From: JANQPA01 sp964628385
Lineage (GTDB): Bacteria > Bacteroidota > Bacteroidia > Chitinophagales > Saprospiraceae
Length of the DNA stretch: 32,718 nucleotides
Assembly (NCBI GenBank): GCA_964628385.1
Contig: CAZVOD010000049.1
Span: 1-32,718, forward strand
Reading direction: 5' to 3'
A program made the translations under genes and the position numbers. Below are positions 24,741 through 32,598 of this stretch, piece after piece; position 1 is the first letter of the stretch; each line of letters begins with the position of its first letter. Below the pieces are notes generated by a model. That model was given only the letters and a program-made list of their open reading frames with translations. It made no database searches and was not told the DNA's origin.

Positions 24741-25253
24741 ATGATGAAAAATTTTTTCTTAGTAGCCGTTTTTACGACTATCAGCATGGCGTCAACATTG
24801 ACAGCTCAAAAATATGGACACTTAAATTTTGGTAACCTAGTCGCCTTAATGCCAGAAGCTAAATCAGCGGACGAAACGCTGGCTCAGTATCAGAAACAAC
24901 TGATAGCTGAAGGTGAGAAAATGGTTGAAAAATTTCAAGAAGACTACGGTGAGTTTGTCAAAAAAGCTCAGAGTGGCACCATGACTCCGAAGGAGCAACA
25001 AGAAAAACAACTTGCTTTGGAAAAAAGGCAACAAGAAATCATCGCCTATGAACAGGAAGTGATGGAAAAAGTAGATAAAAGAAGGCAGGAGTTATTAAAA
25101 CCAATTATTGATAAAGCGCAAAAAGCAATCGATGAATATGCTAAGGCCAATGGGTATGTAATGGTTTTTGATACCAGCGTATTCAATGCTGTATTGTTTG
25201 CCAGAGATTCTGACGATCTGTTGCCGGCTATTAAAGCCAAGTTAGGCCTCTAG
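24741..25253 (+). CDS. OmpH/Skp family periplasmic chaperone
   Basis: A 170-residue exported protein: a signal peptide ending LTAQ (about residue 23), then the OmpH opening 'KYGHLNFGNLVALMPE', a long charged coiled-coil arm (about 45-130, rich in Glu, Lys and Gln, with a repeat of 'EKQLALEKRQQEIIAYEQEV' type), and a C-terminal 'GYVMVFDTSVFNAVLFARDSDDL' segment packing back on the body. This is the Skp layout: a trimer with tentacle-like arms that holds unfolded outer-membrane proteins in the periplasm. In Bacteroidota such genes usually lie beside bamA; here it stands alone, preceded by the MBL-fold remnant and followed by a bidirectional terminator. Start choice: two consecutive ATG codons; the first is used. 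Confidence 0.93.
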   Translation: MMKNFFLVAVFTTISMASTLTAQKYGHLNFGNLVALMPEAKSADETLAQYQKQLIAEGEKMVEKFQEDYGEFVKKAQSGTMTPKEQQEKQLALEKRQQEIIAYEQEVMEKVDKRRQELLKPIIDKAQKAIDEYAKANGYVMVFDTSVFNAVLFARDSDDLLPAIKAKLGL

Positions 25254-25287
25254 ATAACTAAATATTTGACAAAGTTATCGGGCTTGT

Positions 25288-25324
25288 GTTTTCTCTCCTG
25301 CCATTTTTGTGCAGGAGAGAAAAC
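25288..25324. terminator. Bidirectional hairpin terminator
   Basis: Perfect 14-base arms GTTTTCTCTCCTGC (25288-25301) and GCAGGAGAGAAAAC (25311-25324) around a 9-base loop. It lies between two convergent stop codons (25253 and 25339), so it can serve both genes. Confidence 0.8.
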
Positions 25325-25338
25325 TACAAGGCAAAAAA

Positions 25339-26490
25339 CTATTCCTTCTGCGAAGCACCGCTTTGAGCCAGCTTGTTAACATGGTCATTAATCGATTTTT
25401 CCTCCACTATACCAATCATCTTTCCATTCAAAAATACGGGTAGGCTTGCTGAATTAGATTCCTGCATTTTTTCTATAGCTATATCTGCGGTATCTGATAG
25501 CAAAAGGGTAGATTTATTTTTGATCATATAATCTCTAACCTTAGCTCCAAAGTCCTTAAGCTGGATAACTTGTTTGAGCTGTTTCTCCGGTAGTATGCCA
25601 ACGATCTCATGCCACTCATTGAATACCATGAAACTTCGTTCTTTTCCCTGAGCGTACGCTTCAACGGGGAATTCCATCGCAGTATCCGGGTAAAAAGGCG
25701 TCCAGTTAGTGCGTATTACTTCAGACAGGCAGGTTTTTTCCAAAAAGTTGATAAACTTAACATATCTGTATTCATTAGCTGCCGAGATGAATACAAATAA
25801 ACCGATGAAGGCAATCATGAAGCTTAGTTTTACTGTACCGATTTCAAATTCGGTGATGCCCATATAAATGAAGAGAATGGCGATAGCCTGCCCAATATAC
25901 ATAGCTACCCTGGTAGCTTTCATTCGATTCATTCTGGTGGTCAGTAAGGCGCGCAGAATCCGCCCGCCATCCATAGGAAAAGCAGGGAGCAGATTAAAAA
26001 TAGCTAATACGACATTCAGAAAAAATACAAAAAGCAGGAGTCTGTCAAACAGGCTTAGGTCATTGATGAATACATTACTGGACGGGAACAGCGCACCGTA
26101 CAATTGTATTCTCTTTTCAGGGCTGGCAATTAAAAAAAGCGGACTGATCAGTAAAGCAATAACTATATTGACGATGGGACCCGCAGCAGCAACCAGCATT
26201 TCCTGTAAAGGCTGTTTAGGAAGCTTATTTAACCGGGCAATCCCACCGATGGGAGATAATATAATATCCTTTGTGGTGACATTAAAATGACGGGCGGTGA
26301 GGGCATGACCAAACTCATGCAGCAGTACGCAAAAGAAAAGCACCAAGATCAGGCTGAGAGACCAGATGGCCGTAAAAAGGCCTCCTCGGGAAAAGCCCCA
26401 GTAAAATCCGGCCAATAGTATAAAGATAAATGTCCAATGTATTAAAACAGGTATATTAAAAACTGTAGCTATTCTTAGCGCTCCTTTCAT
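25339..26490 (-). CDS. Site-2-type zinc metalloprotease (M50) with CBS domain
   Basis: A 383-residue membrane protease (start ATG at 26490; a TTG one codon upstream is unnecessary). It has about six hydrophobic helices. The catalytic motif HEFGH (residues 58-62: His58, Glu59, His62) sits in the third, and the third metal ligand lies in the 'NLLPAFPMDGGRIL' motif (DGG). The N-terminal 'IPVLIHWTF' and 'LSPIGGIARL' segments are typical of the CBS-containing S2P group. A C-terminal regulatory part (about 240-375) contains a CBS-like module ending 'ASLPVFLNGKMIGIVEEKSI'. It cuts within membrane-spanning segments of substrates, often anti-sigma factors. A candidate substrate nearby is the single-pass anti-sigma-like protein at 13564, but that is speculation. 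CBS domains usually bind adenine nucleotides and may gate activity. Confidence 0.93.
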   Translation of the reverse strand: MKGALRIATVFNIPVLIHWTFIFILLAGFYWGFSRGGLFTAIWSLSLILVLFFCVLLHEFGHALTARHFNVTTKDIILSPIGGIARLNKLPKQPLQEMLVAAAGPIVNIVIALLISPLFLIASPEKRIQLYGALFPSSNVFINDLSLFDRLLLFVFFLNVVLAIFNLLPAFPMDGGRILRALLTTRMNRMKATRVAMYIGQAIAILFIYMGITEFEIGTVKLSFMIAFIGLFVFISAANEYRYVKFINFLEKTCLSEVIRTNWTPFYPDTAMEFPVEAYAQGKERSFMVFNEWHEIVGILPEKQLKQVIQLKDFGAKVRDYMIKNKSTLLLSDTADIAIEKMQESNSASLPVFLNGKMIGIVEEKSINDHVNKLAQSGASQKE

Positions 26491-26611
26491 CAATTAAATT
26501 TACTCGGTTACGTGTACATAAATGTATGTAACATCAGGTTTTTTGAATTACATTTCAGAAAAGTAAGATAAAATTAACGAATCTACCTTCCTGGAGTATC
26601 TGAAATAGAAA

Positions 26612-26639
26612 TGCCGGGAGAATTGCTGCTACCCCGGCA
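26612..26639 (-). terminator. Hairpin after the acyl-CoA dehydrogenase gene
   Basis: Arms TGCCGGG (26612-26618) and CCCGGCA (26633-26639) with a 14-base loop. It lies 33 bases past the acyl-CoA dehydrogenase stop, with a short T-rich stretch beyond on the minus strand, and it separates that gene from the M50 protease gene. Confidence 0.6.
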
Positions 26640-26671
26640 CTTTATGTCTATATGGTTATTTTCTTAAAATT

Positions 26672-27862
26672 CTAACCCATACTTGATTCCATTTCTGATT
26701 TCCAGATAGGCAAATAAAGCTGCCCTTTTAGTATATTTCTGGAAATAACGATGCGTTGCACTTCCGAGGTACCTTCGTAGATTTGCGTGATTTTAGCATC
26801 TCGCATTAGTCTTTCCACGTGATATTCTTTTACAAAACCATAACCTCCGTGTACCTGAACCGCTTCGGTAGTGTGTTTCATCGCAACCTCTGAAGCGTAT
26901 AGTTTAGCCATTGCACTGGCAGAATTATAATCCATATTCTGGTCCTTAAGCCATGCTGAGCGGTATACCATCAACCTTGCCGCTTCGATCTCAGTAGCCA
27001 TATCTGCTAGCTTAAAGGCAATTGCCTGGTGCTTACTAATGGGCTTGCCGAAAGCTTCACGTTCCTTAGAATACTTGAGCGACAATTCATAAGCTCCTGC
27101 GGCTATTCCTAGTGCCTGAGCTGCAATACCAATACGACCACCGGACAGTGTTTTCATGGCAAATGAAAAACCAGAGCCGTCCTCACCAAGGCGATTTTCC
27201 TTTGGCACTACCACATCTGTGTACATAATCGTGTGAGTATCAGAAGAGCGTATTCCCAGCTTATCTTCTTTTGCGCCTATTGTTACGCCTTCCCAGTCTG
27301 ATTCAACAATAAAAGCGTTGATTCCTTTATATCCCTTTTCTCTGTCTGTTTGAGCTATTACCAAATGTACCTTAGAGCTTCCTCCATTGGTAATCCAGTT
27401 CTTAGTGCCGTTTATAACGTAGTGATCGCCTTTATCGATAGCTTCTGTACGTTGGCTCGTTGCATCACTACCTGCTTCCGGCTCAGACAAACAAAAAGAG
27501 CCAATCCATTCGCCAGAAGTTAGTTTAGTTAGATACTTAGCTTTTTGAGCTTCTGTACCATATGTTTCTATACCCCAACATACCAGTGAATTATTCACTG
27601 ACATGATCACAGAGCAAGAGTTATCAATTTTTGAAATTTCTTCCATCGCTAAAACATAAGACAAGGTGTCCATGCCTCCTCCTCCGTACTGAGGATCTAC
27701 CATCATACCCATGAATCCCATTTCTCCCATCTTCCTAACTTGCTCGGTGGGATACTCCATCCTGGAATCTCTTTCAATAACACCTGGTTTCAGTTCTTTT
27801 TGGGCAAATTCTCTGGCCGCTTCCTGAACGGCAAGATGTTCTTCTTTTAATTCAAAAATCAT
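26672..27862 (-). CDS. Acyl-CoA dehydrogenase
   Basis: A 396-residue flavoenzyme of normal family length. It oxidises acyl-CoA to trans-2-enoyl-CoA with FAD, passing electrons to ETF, in fatty-acid or branched-chain amino-acid breakdown. The helical N-terminal domain (1-120) is followed by the middle beta domain with the FAD-binding 'SFCLSEPEAGSDATSQ' signature, and then the C-terminal domain with 'SGGRIGIAAQALGIA' and 'QVHGGYGFVKEY'. The catalytic base is Glu363 in 'IYEGTSEVQRIVISR', the position used by short-chain and butyryl-CoA dehydrogenases. That points to a short-chain substrate, though chain length cannot be fixed by reading. It appears monocistronic: a terminator-like hairpin follows and the upstream 290 bases hold an inverted-repeat element and a small TTAGCG/CGCTAA palindrome. 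Confidence 0.97.
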   Translation of the reverse strand: MIFELKEEHLAVQEAAREFAQKELKPGVIERDSRMEYPTEQVRKMGEMGFMGMMVDPQYGGGGMDTLSYVLAMEEISKIDNSCSVIMSVNNSLVCWGIETYGTEAQKAKYLTKLTSGEWIGSFCLSEPEAGSDATSQRTEAIDKGDHYVINGTKNWITNGGSSKVHLVIAQTDREKGYKGINAFIVESDWEGVTIGAKEDKLGIRSSDTHTIMYTDVVVPKENRLGEDGSGFSFAMKTLSGGRIGIAAQALGIAAGAYELSLKYSKEREAFGKPISKHQAIAFKLADMATEIEAARLMVYRSAWLKDQNMDYNSASAMAKLYASEVAMKHTTEAVQVHGGYGFVKEYHVERLMRDAKITQIYEGTSEVQRIVISRNILKGQLYLPIWKSEMESSMG

Positions 27863-27898
27863 ATTAATGGTTTTACTTTAGGACTAATTTTTCGATGC

Positions 27899-27916
27899 TT
27901 AGCGAAAATACGCTAA
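27899..27916. promoter_or_regulatory. Small palindrome upstream of the acyl-CoA dehydrogenase gene
   Basis: TTAGCG (27899-27904) and CGCTAA (27911-27916) around AAAATA, about 37 bases before the start codon on the minus strand. It could be an operator for a fatty-acid-responsive regulator; there is no direct support beyond symmetry and position. Confidence 0.3.
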
Positions 27917-27960
27917 AACATCCAAAAAAGCTAGCTTGAAATGAAATATAGCTGTCACAT

Positions 27961-28149
27961 CCGCTTAGAGCGGGTTTGGAATTTGCTTTTGATGCCGAAA
28001 ATACATTTGGGATGATGAAAATGAAGCTGTTTTTGAGTTGCATAGCAGGGCTATGGAGCGAAAAAAAGCTGAAATATCTTGTCCCGCTGAAAGCGGGAAG
28101 CGTTATTCTAAATGTATTTGCAGGCCAAAGGGTTAAGATCCAAACACGC
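27961..28149. repeat. Long-range inverted-repeat element (MITE- or REP-like)
   Basis: Two arms of about 41 bases, 27970-28010 and 28109-28149, are imperfect inverted copies: both contain GCG.GTTTGGA at the outer end and AAATACATTT at the inner end when read in the same sense, and a TTTG.TGCC/TTTGGCC stretch between. They enclose a 98-base spacer holding a small perfect hairpin, TCCCGCT-gaa-AGCGGGA (28082-28098); a sister hairpin, CCGCT-tag-AGCGG (27961-27973), sits at the left outer edge. No credible gene overlaps it (a 68-codon frame across it lacks any family feature). It looks like a non-coding mobile or palindromic element between the acyl-CoA dehydrogenase and DUF4286 genes. Confidence 0.55.
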
Positions 28150-28156
28150 TTTTATA

Positions 28157-28462
28157 TCAACCCACTGTTTTCATCAAGGTAGGAAAAAAAACAACCCTAT
28201 CTTCAAATTTTTTCACCAAAAGAAACTGAAGGTCTTGTTCTTCCTCCATCTGGAAAGTTCTGAACTCCTGAATAGATAAGCAGAATAACTGCAGGGCATA
28301 AGTTTTGCCATCCTGATCAGGCAAATGAAGCAACTCATAGAATTGAAAATCTTCAAAATGGCCGGTATCCATGATACTGGGAATAAAAGATTTACGCATC
28401 CAGGGCAACCAGGCGCCCTGAATACTGTGGTCTACTTTTAGGGTAATATTATACAGTAGCAT
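28157..28462 (-). CDS. DUF4286 family protein
   Basis: A 101-residue soluble protein with the whole DUF4286 outline: 'YNITLKVDHSIQGAWLPWM' opening, 'HIPxIMxTGxF' in the form 'SFIPSIMDTGHFEDFQFYEL', and 'YALQLFCLSIQEF' later. The fold is probably a small ferredoxin-like alpha/beta domain similar to antibiotic-biosynthesis-monooxygenase-type dimers; no catalytic residue is evident. The family is almost confined to Bacteroidota and has no known role. It follows murA after 42 bases that contain one dispersed motif copy, so it is possibly the last gene of the DUF4290-murA unit. Confidence 0.85.
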   Translation of the reverse strand: MLLYNITLKVDHSIQGAWLPWMRKSFIPSIMDTGHFEDFQFYELLHLPDQDGKTYALQLFCLSIQEFRTFQMEEEQDLQFLLVKKFEDRVVFFPTLMKTVG

Positions 28463-28478
28463 AAAGCCTATTTTGATA

Positions 28479-28494
28479 CCTGCGAAACAAGTCT
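28479..28494 (+). repeat. Dispersed intergenic motif, copy 4 (reference copy)
   Basis: CCTGCGAAACAAGTCT in the 42-base gap between murA and the DUF4286 gene. Copies with one mismatch are at 12346 and 24574, and one with two mismatches at 18587. Confidence 0.5.
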
Positions 28495-28504
28495 CGATTT
28501 CTTT

Positions 28505-29815
28505 CTAGACTCTGTTAATCTTAGCCCCCAGCGCTCTGAGCCGTTCATCTATGTTCTGGTAGCCGCGATCTATTTGGTTAATATTGCGAATAATACTGGT
28601 ACCTTTTGCAGAAAGAGCCGCTATAAGAAGAGCTACTCCTGCCCGGATATCGGGTGAAGTCATTTCTATACCCCGCAGCTGGTATTTTCTGTTAAGCCCT
28701 ATTACTGTTGCTCGGTGAGGATCACACAGAATGATTTGTGCTCCCATATCGATAAGTTTATCAACAAAAAACAGACGGCTTTCAAACATTTTTTGATGAA
28801 CCAGGACGCTGCCTCTTGCCTGAGTGGCTACTACGAGTAGTATACTCAAAAGGTCAGGTGTAAAGCCTGGCCACGGAGCGTCATAAAAGGTCATGATAGA
28901 ACCATCAATAAAAGTTTGAATTTCATATTCTTCCTGAGCGGGAATAAAAATATCATCGCCCTGAATCTGAAGCTGAACACCCAGCTTTTCAAAAGTTCGT
29001 GGGATGATACCCAGGTTGGGAAGGTCCACATTTTTGATGGTCAGGCTCGATTGAGTCATGGCAGCTAGGCCAATAAAACTTCCTATTTCTATCATATCCG
29101 GGAGAATCTCATGGTGCGTACCCGATAGCCCTTCTACGCCGGTAATTCGGAGTAGATTAGAACCGACGCCGGAGATATTGGCCCCCATGTTGTTGAGCAT
29201 CTTGCAGAGTTGCTGAATGTATGGCTCACAGGCTGCATTGTAGATGGTGGTTGTCCCTTCTGCAAATACGGAAGCCATAACAATATTGGCTGTTCCCGTC
29301 ACCGAGATTTCATCCATGAGGATATACCGGCCGTAAAGCTTGTCAGCTGCCAGATAGTAAAGGTTGTTCTCAACGTCATATTTGAAGTCCGCTCCCAGTT
29401 CTTTAAACGCTGAAAAGTGCGTATCCAGACGTCTGCGCCCTATTTTATCTCCTCCCGGCTGGGGTAAGAAGACCTTGCCATAGCGGGCGAGCAGTGGGCC
29501 AATAAGCATCACAGAACCCCTTATCTTTCTGGCATTATCCTGATAATCAGGTGAACTAACAAAGGCCAGGTCAATCTCATTGGCCTGCAGGCTGTAACTG
29601 CCTGGCCCTTTTAAGATGATCTTTACCCCTAATCCCTTAAGTAGGTCTAGTAAGCGACGGACATCGACAATATCAGGAACATTACTGATGTGCATTTCTT
29701 CATCCGTAAGCAGTGTAGCACATAGGATTTGTAGGACTTCATTTTTGGCGCCTTGTGGAGTGATCTCTCCTTTTAAAGGAGCACCGCCAACAACTTCGAA
29801 GCTTTCTGAATTCAT
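28505..29815 (-). CDS. murA: UDP-N-acetylglucosamine 1-carboxyvinyltransferase MurA
   Basis: A 436-residue EPSP-synthase-fold enzyme that transfers enolpyruvate from PEP to UDP-GlcNAc, the first committed step of peptidoglycan synthesis. The phosphate-contacting 'GAKNEVL' has Lys24 (E. coli Lys22 equivalent). The acid-base Asp is in 'PGFTPDLLS' (E. coli Asp305 equivalent). In the active-site loop, the usual PGGCxxGxRPxDxH appears as 'PGGDKIGRRRLDTH': the Cys that E. coli MurA carries at position 115 is Asp123 here. Enzymes with Asp at this place work but are not alkylated by fosfomycin. The second and third residues after the loop also differ (RRR for RPV). It lies 24 bases after the DUF4290 gene, an arrangement common in Bacteroidota, and is the window's only mur gene. 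Confidence 0.96.
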   Translation of the reverse strand: MNSESFEVVGGAPLKGEITPQGAKNEVLQILCATLLTDEEMHISNVPDIVDVRRLLDLLKGLGVKIILKGPGSYSLQANEIDLAFVSSPDYQDNARKIRGSVMLIGPLLARYGKVFLPQPGGDKIGRRRLDTHFSAFKELGADFKYDVENNLYYLAADKLYGRYILMDEISVTGTANIVMASVFAEGTTTIYNAACEPYIQQLCKMLNNMGANISGVGSNLLRITGVEGLSGTHHEILPDMIEIGSFIGLAAMTQSSLTIKNVDLPNLGIIPRTFEKLGVQLQIQGDDIFIPAQEEYEIQTFIDGSIMTFYDAPWPGFTPDLLSILLVVATQARGSVLVHQKMFESRLFFVDKLIDMGAQIILCDPHRATVIGLNRKYQLRGIEMTSPDIRAGVALLIAALSAKGTSIIRNINQIDRGYQNIDERLRALGAKINRV

Positions 29816-29839
29816 AAACAGGCAAATTATCAGTTCGGA

Positions 29840-30493
29840 TTATTTACGCTTTCTACCTCTGCCTCTTCCCTTGTTATTGTTGTTATTATTGTTAATGCTG
29901 CTATTTCCTTTCTTACGCCTTTTGTTGGCATTAGTCAGTTTGTCAATAGAAGCATTATCATTCAGCTCTAGCTGCCCATCTGACAGCCTTGCCAAATCTG
30001 CTTTTATAATTTCATCACTCACATAATGCTCCTTATTCCAAGTGCGGTAAGCCAGCTTCATGTAAGCACCAATAACAGCGACGAAACCATCTTTTACCGG
30101 GCCATCCTCCATTTCAAGAGCTTTTTTGACCAGCTTTTGTACGTTGTGGCCATAGTGCCTGAAACGAGCAGCATACTCCGGATATCCTATGGGATCAGGA
30201 TATTTTTGATCATCTTCCGGCTGGAATTTCTCTCCATTAGGCGTAATAACATCCAATGTGTAATCAGAAATTTTGAAAACATGCTTCCAAAGCTTTCGGC
30301 GATAATCATCCAAATTGCGATTCTGTGGGTGCATCTGCATCATCAGATCAATTACTTTCTCAATGAAAGCCTGGCGCAACTCCGGGTCCTCTATCACTCT
30401 GGCGTGGTTAACCAGCTTCTGAACGTTGCGACCGTACTCAGGTATAATCAGCTTCTCTCTAGCCGAGTTATACTCTAAATCAAATGAATCCAT
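29840..30493 (-). CDS. DUF4290 family protein with basic low-complexity tail
   Basis: A 217-residue soluble protein. Residues 1-155 form the helical DUF4290 domain, opening 'EYNSAREKLIIPEYGRNVQKL' (split here as family blocks EYNS..REKLIIPEYGRN and VQKLVNHA), then 'MHPQNRNLDDYRRKLWKH' and 'YPEYAARFRHYGHNVQKLV'. The repeated 'YGxNVQKLV' suggests an internal duplication. The last 40 residues are low complexity: a run of seven Asn, then Arg-Gly pairs and a Lys/Arg end, likely disordered and able to touch RNA or acidic partners. The function is unknown. Its fixed place directly before murA in this group suggests a link to the cell wall, by context only. Confidence 0.88.
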   Translation of the reverse strand: MDSFDLEYNSAREKLIIPEYGRNVQKLVNHARVIEDPELRQAFIEKVIDLMMQMHPQNRNLDDYRRKLWKHVFKISDYTLDVITPNGEKFQPEDDQKYPDPIGYPEYAARFRHYGHNVQKLVKKALEMEDGPVKDGFVAVIGAYMKLAYRTWNKEHYVSDEIIKADLARLSDGQLELNDNASIDKLTNANKRRKKGNSSINNNNNNNKGRGRGRKRK

Positions 30494-30685
30494 ATAGTTC
30501 TATTTTTAAAAAAGCTATTTTGTTTTTATAAAAATTGTTCACCTATTTAAATGATGGGAATTGATCATGGGTGAAAATATACAGCAGGAGTTAAAGGCTA
30601 ATAGGATACAATTAAGGTTTATCTGTGAGCCCGGCCTAATCCATGACTCAAAAGAGGAGTAGCACTTAAATTAATGGGAAATGAA

Positions 30686-30750
30686 GATAATAACTACTTC
30701 AGCGTTTTCCCGGCTGTATCTGAACAGCATCCACCAAAGTAGTTATTATC
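30686..30750 (-). terminator. Long-loop hairpin just after glmS
   Basis: Perfect 14-base arms, GATAATAACTACTT (30686-30699) and AAGTAGTTATTATC (30737-30750), around an unusually long 37-base loop. It begins 10 bases beyond the glmS stop. A GC-poor stem with a long loop is atypical for a plain terminator; it may protect the glmS 3' end or form part of a small RNA. The remaining gap to the DUF4290 start (30494-30685) holds no other feature I can support. Confidence 0.55.
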
Positions 30751-30759
30751 AACAGTTAT

Positions 30760-32598
30760 TTACTCTACAGTTACTGACTTAGCCAGGTTTCTGGGCTGAT
30801 CAACATTACAACCGCGCATCACCGCGATGTGATATGAAAGTAGCTGAAGAGGAATTACTGAAAGAAGAGGGGATAATGGCTCTTCCGTTTCCGGTATTTC
30901 AATGGTGTAGTCCGCCATCGCAGCAATCTCTGTATCTCCTTCGAGAACTATTGCGATGACTACTCCCTTTCTCGCTTTAACTTCTTGAATATTGCTTACA
31001 ATCTTTCCGTAAGCGCTTTGGTTGGTGGCTATAACAATGACGGGCATCTGCTCATCAATCAAAGCAATGGGCCCATGCTTCATTTCTGCAGCAGGATAGC
31101 CTTCGGCGTGAATATATGAAATTTCTTTTAATTTCAGGGCGCCCTCCAAGGCTACAGGGAAATTATATCCTCTACCCAAATATAGGGCATTGGACTTATC
31201 TTTGATTTCGGAGGCAATGTATTCAATCTTTTGGTTATTTTGAAGTACTCTTTCAACTTTTTGTGGGATGTTCTCCAATTCACTCATGATTTGACGATAA
31301 TAAGTAGTTGAAATGATGCCTTTTCGGTATGATAAATACAGCGCCATTAGCGTCAGTAAAGTGACCTGACCGGTAAAAGCCTTTGTAGAAGCTACCCCAA
31401 TCTCAGGGCCGGCGTGAATGTAAGAACCCGCATCTGTGGCCCGGGCTACAGATGAGCCCACGGCATTAACAATACCATATAAAAATGCTCCTTTTTGCTT
31501 GGCTATTTCTAAGGCCGCAAGCGTATCAGCCGTTTCGCCCGATTGGGAAATAGCAATGACTACATCATCTTCATTAATAACCGGATTTCTGTATCTGAAC
31601 TCAGAAGCGTATTCTACTTCTACCGGAATTCTGACCAGATCTTCAATCAGGTATTCACCAATTAGTCCGGCGTGCCAGGAAGTACCACAGGCTACAAAAA
31701 TGAATCGCTTGGCTTTGGAAATTTTATTGAAATATTCGTTGATACCACCAAGCCTGATCCAACCTTCCTCAGAGTTGATACGTCCTCTCATGCAATCTGA
31801 GATCGTCTGGGGCTGCTCACTGATTTCCTTCATCATAAAATAATCAAAACCGCCTCTTTCAAGCCTCTCTATTTGCATGTCCAATTCCTGAATGAACGGC
31901 GTCTGGACCTCATTGCTGATAGTCTTGATCTGAAAACCTTCACCTCTTTTTACCACCACAATTTCTTCATCGTTGAGATAGACCACCTTTTTGGTGTACT
32001 CTACTATGGGGGTAGCATCTGAAGCCAGGAAGTACTCGCCGTCGCCAATACCGATCACCAACGGACTGGCTTTTCGGGCGGCTACCAGAATATCCGGATT
32101 ATTTTTATCCATCACAACGATGGCATACGCTCCGATCACTCTGGTAAGTGCAATTCTTACGGCTTCTTCCAGCGGTAGGTTTTCCCTTTCTTGTATTTCT
32201 TGAATTAAGTTGACCAGCACTTCTGTATCCGTGTCAGAAGTAAAGGTATGTCCACCCTTTTGCAGCGTGTCTTTCAGTAGGTTATAGTTTTCGATAATAC
32301 CATTGTGAACCAGCGTTAGCCTTTCATTGCTAGAAATATGAGGATGGGCATTTACATCATTAGGCTCACCGTGGGTAGCCCACCTGGTATGGCCGATGCC
32401 GGTATTACCAGAATGAACAACATTGCTCATGTGTTCTTCCAGATCATTGACCTTTCCTTTTTTCTTATAAACACTAACATCCCCATTCAGAATAGCTACC
32501 CCGGCACTGTCATATCCTCGATATTCTAATCTGTGTAACCCCTTGATAAGAATCGGATAGGCCTCCTTTTGACCAACATAAGCAACAATACCACACAT
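30760..32598 (-). CDS. glmS: Glutamine--fructose-6-phosphate aminotransferase (isomerizing)
   Basis: A 612-residue enzyme making glucosamine-6-phosphate from fructose-6-phosphate and glutamine, the entry to UDP-GlcNAc and hence to MurA's substrate. The start is fixed by chemistry: maturation must expose Cys2, and the ATG at 32598 gives MCGIVAYVG; an upstream in-frame codon at 32634 would bury it. The glutaminase domain (2-240) has 'GIGHTRWATHGEPN' and 'HNGIIENY'. Two SIS domains follow, with 'CGTSWHAGL', 'SQSGETADTLAAL' and 'STKAFTGQV'. The C-terminus 'NLAKSVTVE' carries the Lys607 that opens the sugar ring. No ribozyme of the glmS type is visible in the 120 bases before the start. A good AGGAGGAG purine run at about 32656-32663 lies upstream but is not placed for this start. 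Confidence 0.98.
   Translation of the reverse strand: MCGIVAYVGQKEAYPILIKGLHRLEYRGYDSAGVAILNGDVSVYKKKGKVNDLEEHMSNVVHSGNTGIGHTRWATHGEPNDVNAHPHISSNERLTLVHNGIIENYNLLKDTLQKGGHTFTSDTDTEVLVNLIQEIQERENLPLEEAVRIALTRVIGAYAIVVMDKNNPDILVAARKASPLVIGIGDGEYFLASDATPIVEYTKKVVYLNDEEIVVVKRGEGFQIKTISNEVQTPFIQELDMQIERLERGGFDYFMMKEISEQPQTISDCMRGRINSEEGWIRLGGINEYFNKISKAKRFIFVACGTSWHAGLIGEYLIEDLVRIPVEVEYASEFRYRNPVINEDDVVIAISQSGETADTLAALEIAKQKGAFLYGIVNAVGSSVARATDAGSYIHAGPEIGVASTKAFTGQVTLLTLMALYLSYRKGIISTTYYRQIMSELENIPQKVERVLQNNQKIEYIASEIKDKSNALYLGRGYNFPVALEGALKLKEISYIHAEGYPAAEMKHGPIALIDEQMPVIVIATNQSAYGKIVSNIQEVKARKGVVIAIVLEGDTEIAAMADYTIEIPETEEPLSPLLSVIPLQLLSYHIAVMRGCNVDQPRNLAKSVTVE

Noticed and set aside
26500..26540. 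Imperfect palindrome TACATAAATGTATGTA upstream of the M50 gene as an operator
   Set aside because: Short, imperfect and in AT-rich DNA, with no second copy nearby; not distinguishable from chance.
27976..28182. 68-residue plus-strand open frame
   Set aside because: It runs through both arms and the hairpins of the inverted-repeat element and has no gene-like features.
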